DNA from: Siphonodentalium dalli
Lineage: Eukaryota > Mollusca > Scaphopoda > Gadilida > Siphonodentaliidae
NCBI GenBank assembly: GCA_032622095.1
Contig: CP136061.1
Span: 82,122,324-82,186,323 of the forward strand
Reading direction: 5' to 3'
DNA: 64,000 nucleotides
In this document: positions 25,401-34,400 of the stretch, in pieces
Layout: every line of letters begins with the position of its first letter
Numbering within the stretch: position 1 is the stretch's first letter
Position numbers and translations under genes: made by a program
Notes under the pieces: model-generated
Told to the model about the DNA's origin: nothing
Seen by the model: the letters and a program-made list of their open reading frames with translations, nothing else
The model's database searches: none

Positions 25401-28400
25401 TGAGTTGAAGATCTTGTATACCACATGAAAAAAATAGAACTTTATGGCTTTCTAACAAATCAGAAAGAAGCTGCAAAATGCATACATTTATAGCATTGGC
25501 TGAGACGCTTCACAACCATATACATCAGTATTACGCGCTCTCAGGCTGGCGACGGAAAATATAGTCCCCCAATTTGCCTCTTTGTTTTTGTGTCTATTTT
25601 TATTAATCCGTCTGAATCAATGTAAAGACACGTGGCAATTTTGTTGGCGTGATACCAAGTGATATGTAACTAGTGACAGATAAGGAAATATGTAATGGCT
25701 TTTCTAATGATATTATAGAGGTTTCATGTGATATTATATATCCAATATCAGTTCTGATTAAAATCACACTCAAATGCTCAGCTTACTGAGTCTGACGAAA
25801 TTAGGTAGGGTTTCTATTACTACCAGCAGGTGTTACATCAGTGCCAGCCAATCACAACATCTATCAGCAAATCGATGAAACCAATCAGACGATAGTCGCA
25901 TATAATCCCCAAGACTAGGGGAATTCCTTCAGTGAACACGATTCCAGTAAATCCCGCCCATAGTTAAAAATTGCGGGGGAGCTTTTCTGCTGCATGGCTA
26001 ATTTCACACAGTGTTTACAAATTCAGAGTTTACGACAACCAATTAAACACCCAAATGCAAACATAAAGAGTCCAGAATTGAACAATATTACCTAACATAT
26101 GATGTTGATTTCAAAGTGAAACAAAGAAAACATTTTGTTTCGATTCATAAATGCATAAAACATGATTGATCACAGTTAAAATTATGTCACAAGGTGCAGA
26201 AGATATTCAGAGAAAAGAAAGTTTTACTCCCGAATTTTCAGTAGATTTTATAAGTTTTCAGTATGATATCACGACTACCTACTTTGATACTATCGAATTA
26301 TACATAAAAAAAGAGGAAATTTCATGGCCAATACAACAGTGAACCTGAATATTCCTTAATCTCCTGTTGGTAGATCTCTAATCTGATTGGTCAATCTCAT
26401 ATGCCACCATGATAAACCTATCTACATACTCCAGCATTATAAATCTATGTATGAAATCATTGGGATGTTTGAATTAAATGACAACCATGCAAAAATCAAG
26501 GACAGTAAGTTGTGAATACAATGTATTGTATCGTTGATCATATATCCTGATTTGTATCTTACTGTGACAAAGTTAAACAAACATCATTACTGAAACACTA
26601 TTTGTGACCCGCCATATCAAATCCAGTCGGAAGTCGGGATTTTTTTTACCCTGTGCCAATGCATTCTCTTATATATGCGAGTCGACCATACTCCAATAGG
26701 TCGCCTCGCATGTATAAGAGAATGCATTGGCCTAACAATTGTTTACAATTTTAATAATTTGTTCTTGTATTCTTTAACAATTTTATAATTTCACCCATAC
26801 AGAGCCCCAGACAAACATGAGCAGACAACACTCTTCTATATGCTTCTATATATGTGTGGGGCTCCCTGCAGGGTAATGGATGTTTTTTTATTTTATGTCC
26901 TAAAAATTGTAAGAAACATTTATTTAAAAAAAATTATAAAAAATTGTTAGGCCAATGCATTCTCTTATATATGCGAGGCGACCTATGGTCGACTCGCATA
27001 TATAAGAGAATGCATTGGCACAGGGTAAAATTTGAAACACTATTTGTTTTAGGTTAAATAATTACCTGTCGGCTAAGAAGTCGATCATATATTTCTTTGA
27101 TAAGGCCTTAGTTAGACCCTGCAGAGCAGTTTTCCTGGCTTGTGCACTGGAATTGAAAACAATAATTTATAAATACACGATTCTTCATAGAATTTCTGTG
27201 TTGATGTGTCGTATTTACACATGGTTGACCCACATGGTCGATACACTTAAGAAATGGATGTTGATTTGCTTGCGTTCCATAGAGTATGGATGCAAGTTGG
27301 TCTGACATAAAAATATCGGACCAACTTGCATCCATACTCTATAGAACGCAACAAAATCAACATCCATTACTTATATTTACACTCAACCAAGTCATCTGGC
27401 AGATTACAAGAGCATTAATCGCCCATTTCCAACGTTGTTCTCGTGTCTTGATGCAAGTTGCGTCTACACTAAAATAGATGCAAGTTGGGGTCAGCGTGCG
27501 ACGTCATGTCATGTCATATCAGGCACATACTGAACTGTGCATCTGCGTTTACAAGGACTGCGGTAAATGGGAATGATCTATTTTTCATCTGGAAAGATGT
27601 TCAGCAAATATGGACGACAGATGATAGAAAACGCTGAAGGAATCCTATTCATCGGTGGGAAAATACCGGGGAAATGTTCAGATAATAAGTTCACTATGGT
27701 CGTATGTCATATCTAAATATTTCCTGAGGGATATCTACTCATGAATGAGTGTTTGGTATACAAAGGGTTAACCTTTCCATGACTGGAGCTTCCTGAAATT
27801 TTGTGAAAACCCTCTGCCAATGCAGAGGGAGCCTCGCATACATGTATATAAGAGAATACCTTGGCCTAACAATATTTACCTTGTAAGCCAGTGAATACTC
27901 TTGTATATGTGACGCTCCCTATGGGAGACTTGTATGTGTAAGTGAATAATGGCACAGGATCTTTAATGCTACATCAGTCAGTGCATCAATAATGAAAGGG
28001 TTATATTAAAGGCACGTGAGGCCTTAGTTGTCGAAAATATTCATATTTGTTCCAATCACCGTAAACAGAAAAACATTAAAACGCATACAGTTTCGTTCAT
28101 ATATACCATGACCATCGCGTAAACAGCATGTTATCATAAAGATTTACTATATTTTACATAAGCAAGAGCCTGATTGTGTTACAGAAGACAGCACAATGCT
28201 CTTTATTCGTTCCATATCAGGAATTCACCAACAAAGAACGCTCTTTATGTTTACCATCATAATATAAACAAACACCAGAAAAGTAAACTTTTTATGCTTT
28301 TGTTAACATAACAATGGTCAAATATATGACAATAACATACTGTTTATGCGATTTTTCTTATTTGTATACGGACAAAGTCTGTCTACATTTTGTTGTTCTT

Positions 28401-31400
28401 TCTGTTTGTGGCGGTTTTTGACGTGTGTACCTTTAAGGCCCAAGTTGGGGGGGGGGGGGGGGGGGGGGGACATTTTTTGTTATATTTTCATGCAACACAG
28501 TGTAGGGTCCTGCGAATATTCGATATTCGATTCGAAAGTCAAATTCGATTCGAAATTGCCAACTCGAAATTTTGAATATACACTTATGGAAAAGTAGGCG
28601 GTTTACGGGCAGGTACACACATCGATCTTAGCTGTTTTATGCCATTTAATTACAGAAAATGATGTATATATGCACCTTATAATTATCATTATACATCGCG
28701 ATTATATATATTAAATATAAGTATAGACAGCAATTAGCCACTATACGACAACTAAATACGTCTGATTTCTATTTTTGAACATGGTAGCTTGGAGATCGCA
28801 GATGGACGACGCGCCTGAATTATAATAGCTATGAGACTGATCAACCACTAGCGTTATCCGCGGTCTATCCCTCTCAGATTCCGCATTATGTAATATAGCT
28901 CAGAATTTAAACAACACGTGTTCCCGGCATCGAAAAATGCATTTTGGCGGTGTTTTCTTTTGAAGTTTACTTTCAATTTCGGAGCGTTCTTTGACACTTG
29001 ACAAAACGTCATCCGTTATTCATGTTTATTTTAAACATGATAAAGCTGCAGGCTTACAAATGTGATGAATGCAACATGGTGTATAAATCGCAAGCATCTG
29101 GGACAACGACCCTTCTATGGAATCATCTGTCCAAGAAGCATCCAGCACTACATAAACAGGCTACACTGCGACTTGTTTCATCTTCAAGTTTATAACAACG
29201 GGTGATTCCGAATGTTGATTTGCAATTTTGCATGCATGTGCAATCTGTATAAATTTTGCGTGATTTTAGTTCCAATAATCCGTTTAGTGGTTATATTTTA
29301 ATCATCGTGACGGTCGCATGGACGTTTTAATCAATTATCAATTGAAGTTAATAGTATTGCAAATGACCGTTCATCGCCACATGAGTTATGATGGAACTTC
29401 GTGCATGTAGTTCATGGAACGTTTCACAAAATCGTCTAATCGTTGACAAAACATGCCCAATTGAGAATGCAACATACAGATATGATTCTATTAGATATTC
29501 GATTCGATTTCCTGAATTCGATTCGATCAAAATCTCCAATTCGCAGGACCCTAACACAGTGAGACCATCAAATGAATTAATTTGATTTACCTTTTCATCA
29601 TGAGGCCTTCCATGTAGTCTTTGATTTTTTCTTCCCATTGCTCAACTGCCGCTGTTTCATCTACTTCGTTTTCTTGTGTCGCTGAAAAAAACATGTCAGT
29701 ATTTTGTTTGTCTTTCAGTTTAGTTATAAAAAGAGCTAGATTTCAAGGATATTTGATATGGTAGGAGACATTGATATTAAAGGTACTCAATCCGATAAAA
29801 CTCCTCTCAATTACTATTTCAATGGCTTCGGGGGTCAAAAATATTTGATTCGAGTCGAGGAAGTCACCCATCAAAGCTCAGATTTGTTAGATATCGATTT
29901 TAGAATTCTTTCTGGCCCAGAAGACAGTCAAAATTTCGTTATTATTACCACTTGATTATAGAGTTATCCATTCTTGTCTCACAAGTTGTCTGTTTGAATA
30001 GAGTTTTGGCGTAAAATCTCGAGCAGGTTACCAAATTGACGGCAGTTATTAGTACTCATCTCGAGCAATTAACAAATTTCAAAAATCAATATCTAATAAC
30101 TCTGAGATTTGTTTGATGGGTTCCTCGACTCGAATCAAATATTTTTTACCCCCAAAGCCAAAGAAATAGTAATATAGGACCCTCTGATCGGATTGTTGTC
30201 GTTGGAATCTGTTGAGATGGGGACCCTCTTTACGGATTGAGTACCTTTAATATATTACATGTACATGTACCGGTATATACCAATAGGAAACAGACTTTTA
30301 TCTCTGCACACCAGCCTATTTTAACTTATTGTCAAAATTTTGGACATGGTGATGTACAGCATTTAATATCAATCTTAAAATTATTGTAAATTATCATGGC
30401 ACACAAGTTTAATTTCACCTAGTGGCAATAACATTTTTGGACATGGTGATGCAGGCCTTAAAATCCATCCATTTTCGCGAGAATCAAAGTTGATTCACAA
30501 GTTTGACAGTACGAGAATCAAAATTGAATCAAAATGTGCCACAAGTTGGGTGGGAAAGGCATATGGAGTACAAGTCGTTCGATATTAAAGCAATAGAGGT
30601 TGTTTGAAGGGTATCCCATGGAAATTTTGGAAAATTCAATGCAATGAGCGCAAGTCTGCTGACTGATTGTGATTTAATTTTAACTTTTCTAAGAGATGAA
30701 TTTAGCCAATTTCTCAATTTTCAGTAGTATATTTCTCTAAGATTAAAGTTACCCTCTCCCTGTATCTTCAGTGGAGATAGTTGATGTGAATGTGACAGGA
30801 ATGCAGAATTGCAATATTTATTTTACATGCATGATGCATAAATTTCAATATATTGAAAGATTAACTGTTTACTGTTAGACAAATAAAAGAAACACCATGT
30901 AGTACCTGTTGTACATGTATGATATGGCTATCTTTAAATAGCAAAGCAGAGATTCATGTATATGCAAGAGTCATAGTTGAGAATTGCGATAATCATACGG
31001 TAGTTGATTCTCAAGTTTGACTTTGCGAGAATTGATTCTGATTCATGCGTTTTAATATTCAAAGATATCTCTGAACCAGGCCTGAGATTATGGTGCCAGA
31101 CATTTCCAGAACGAGGTAATAAGATAAGATATGTTTTAATGGTCTTTAAAGCACTCATTTGTAGGACAACCTACATGTATCAGTCAGAGGAATACATGGT
31201 ATATACATGTGATACATGTAACACGTACCAGATTAACAAATTATTAAGATGTAGAATGTAAAGTTATTTGATTTATTACTGGACGTACATGTAGGTCACC
31301 TGTGGAAGGATGTGATGTACCATATGGTACATTACCACTTCCAGTTGACCAATGCCCAGCAAGAGTACATGTATGTCATTTATTCAGGGTATAAGACCTC

Positions 31401-34400
31401 ATTCTAATTATATACTTTGTACATGTACTAGTATGCCTCATCTTCTCTAGAAATTATCTTTATTATCAAATTAACAACTTTTTAACTTAAATTTCTTCAC
31501 AAAGATTCTTCTTTTTCTAGTTTCTCTACATCCCCAAATTGGCAGATGACACAATGTATATAAATTGAGGTGCCCAAAGGGTGCACATCACAATATTCAA
31601 TTATTCATCATCTGGGAACTTAAATCTGAGGCTAGGCAGATGACATCCAAGCAGAATGAGGTCACCAGAGGGTGATGCTAGCCCACTGTGTGGGGTAACA
31701 TCACTAAATTCACCCTCCAGGAACCTCGTTACCTCGTTCTACAAAAAATCAGAGGGCAGTGATTGCTACGGGTACTTGCCGGTGCTCGTTTTGGAACATC
31801 ATTCCATTGGGCCAAAGAAAAAAATATTTGTGGTTTGGGCTTCCCTACCGACCCTATTTTAAACCCCCTACCCTAAAGTTTTGTTCATAAAACACAAAAA
31901 AACAATTTCAGCATCTAAGAATAGGTTGATTTCTTAGTAAAAGTATGGTAACCTACGACCCAATTTTTTTTCAGCTTGTAACCCAAACCAAACATTTAAT
32001 TTTCGTCAGCCTTGTCCAGATAATATGAAACCCAGTAGGGCTGCAATGATTTATCATGATTTCAATGCACTGCAGTTTTTTCCTAAGCATCCTGAATATT
32101 TTATGTGATGATGCATCACGATTTACGAAAAGCACATTTTGCATCCAAAGTTCATCAAATGTTATCTAACAACAATCAAGTAATTTTTCTCAACATTTAT
32201 TTCCCAGAGAGGCAAATCAATCTCATCAATGAGAAAGATAAAGTAGAAAAATTTATAATTGAAATTCCTAATTGCAGGTTGGAGCTGCCATGCAGGCAGT
32301 GAGCAACTTACATGTAATTCCTCCAATGAAGGCTGAATTAATTTGTAGCGGCAAATAGCAATTTTGCACGGAGATCATCGCATCGTAACATAAACATCGC
32401 ATCGTGAAGTTTTGCATGGTTGCAGTCCTAAACCCGAGGTATATTACTTACGTTCATCTGCGTGCGCGCAGGATTCCTCTGACTGGCCACTCACTGTACT
32501 CATGTTATCAGCCGTGTCATACTCTTCTTCGCTCGGAGGCATGGAGTCCGCCCCCTTCTTCACTGCATAAGAAATTAATATTCTTCAGTCATCATTTATA
32601 ATTTGTACATTAGTGCTCTAAGTAATCGACTTCTTAACCACAGCAGAATTATGGGTAACTTTTTTCAGGATTTAGTCGGAAATATGGCTTGTTGCCATTC
32701 ATCGGAAAGCTCTCGGGGAGAGCTTTCCGATGAATGGCAACAAGCCATATTTCCGACTAAATCCTGAAAAGTTACCCATAATACAGCTGTGGTTATGGAG
32801 TCGATTAATTAGGGCATTACTGTACATTAGTGTCATCATGCTTTACAAACATATCAAAATTCAAATTCCCTCTAAATTTTTAAGTTCTCCTACTAGACTA
32901 GTAGTACTAGTAGTGCCCCTTGATCAAGTCACTCATGTACATGTACTAGTATCCCTACTCATACTCTGGCCTATGCCAGTAGATATTTCAACCTTTCAAA
33001 ACATGAGAACTTTTTAATGTTCTGACCTCTTCAGATGGGGAACTTTATTATATAATATAACATTGAACAAACAAAGTACCAGTAATACAAGTATATTTCT
33101 TTTTTAATACTTGTACATGTAATCTGTTTCACAGTAGGGGGGGTCCCAGTTCGAGATTGCATGATTTTGGTAACTTTTGTTAGTCGATATCAGAATAAAC
33201 ACCCCAGTAAACACCAACACCCATTAAGGTTACCGCTTCAAAACAAGGATGAATCCGGGATATAAAGCAATTAAAAGCAAAATTTCAAACAGAAATGTCA
33301 CAATTACATGTACAACAGTAAACACATTTATACAAAAAAATCCGTGCACTGTTTGTAAATGCTCGGGCCTCAGAGAATCAAAATATAGTAATTTTACGAG
33401 AATCAAATTGAGAATCATGATTCTGAACCACAATGTAGCACACTGTGAACTTAACGCGTGAACTTAAATTATCTATCTAGACATGAATGTCAGATCTATA
33501 CACTACTTTACATGTACGGTACAGTTACTGGACATAAAGTCAAAAATATAAGCTTTTAATCAAATTATAAATTCGCATTACTAATATAAATGCTCATTTA
33601 TATACACATAGGTACCGGTAATGAATATAGGATAAGTTGGCCCCACGCGAAGTCGGCCCATACGAAGACGGCCCCATATATAACAGAAACATTGTTTAAG
33701 ATCATTCTTTATTTATTTGATGATATGAAACAGCTTCCATATGTTAAATATTTGAGCTATTAATATAAATGGCTTCATTTGCTAAGCAACAGCAGCTTTC
33801 TTTCATTGTCTGTAGGCAACTATCATTGTTTTTATAACCGAGTCGCTGTCAGTGATGCCGATATGGTTTAAGGCTTCATTCAACTCCCATCTAATTAACG
33901 GGGCCGACTTCTCTGGGGCTGTCTTCGCGCGTGGCCAACTTCTCCAGATACCCCGGTAATACCAGTACCAATTTATAAATTTGATTAAAAACTTAACTGT
34001 GCTAAATCATAAATGTACTAGTACACGTGTAGTATTAATAGTATACATGTAGGTCGACACTGATATTCTGCTAACACAGATTTAGTTACCATGTACATGT
34101 ACTGTAAGTCTCCATAAGTGATGAACACATAAAATCAGTTACCGAACTGTTATTTTAGTTCAAAATCAACGTAATATACGTTCATTTTGAACTAGCTGTC
34201 TGGTACTGAGTCAACTATTTAAATCGAAAATAGGAGAGATAAATTCTCTAAGATTGAGTAAAATAATTAATCAGAAAACATGTTTCTACTTTTGATCCTT
34301 GTATTTTTGTGTCAATATCGTCTTAGAAATCTTCTCGTGGATTCAATTCGCGCGACCGATCACTTCAACAGATGATTTAAGATCTTCTGCGTCATCCATA

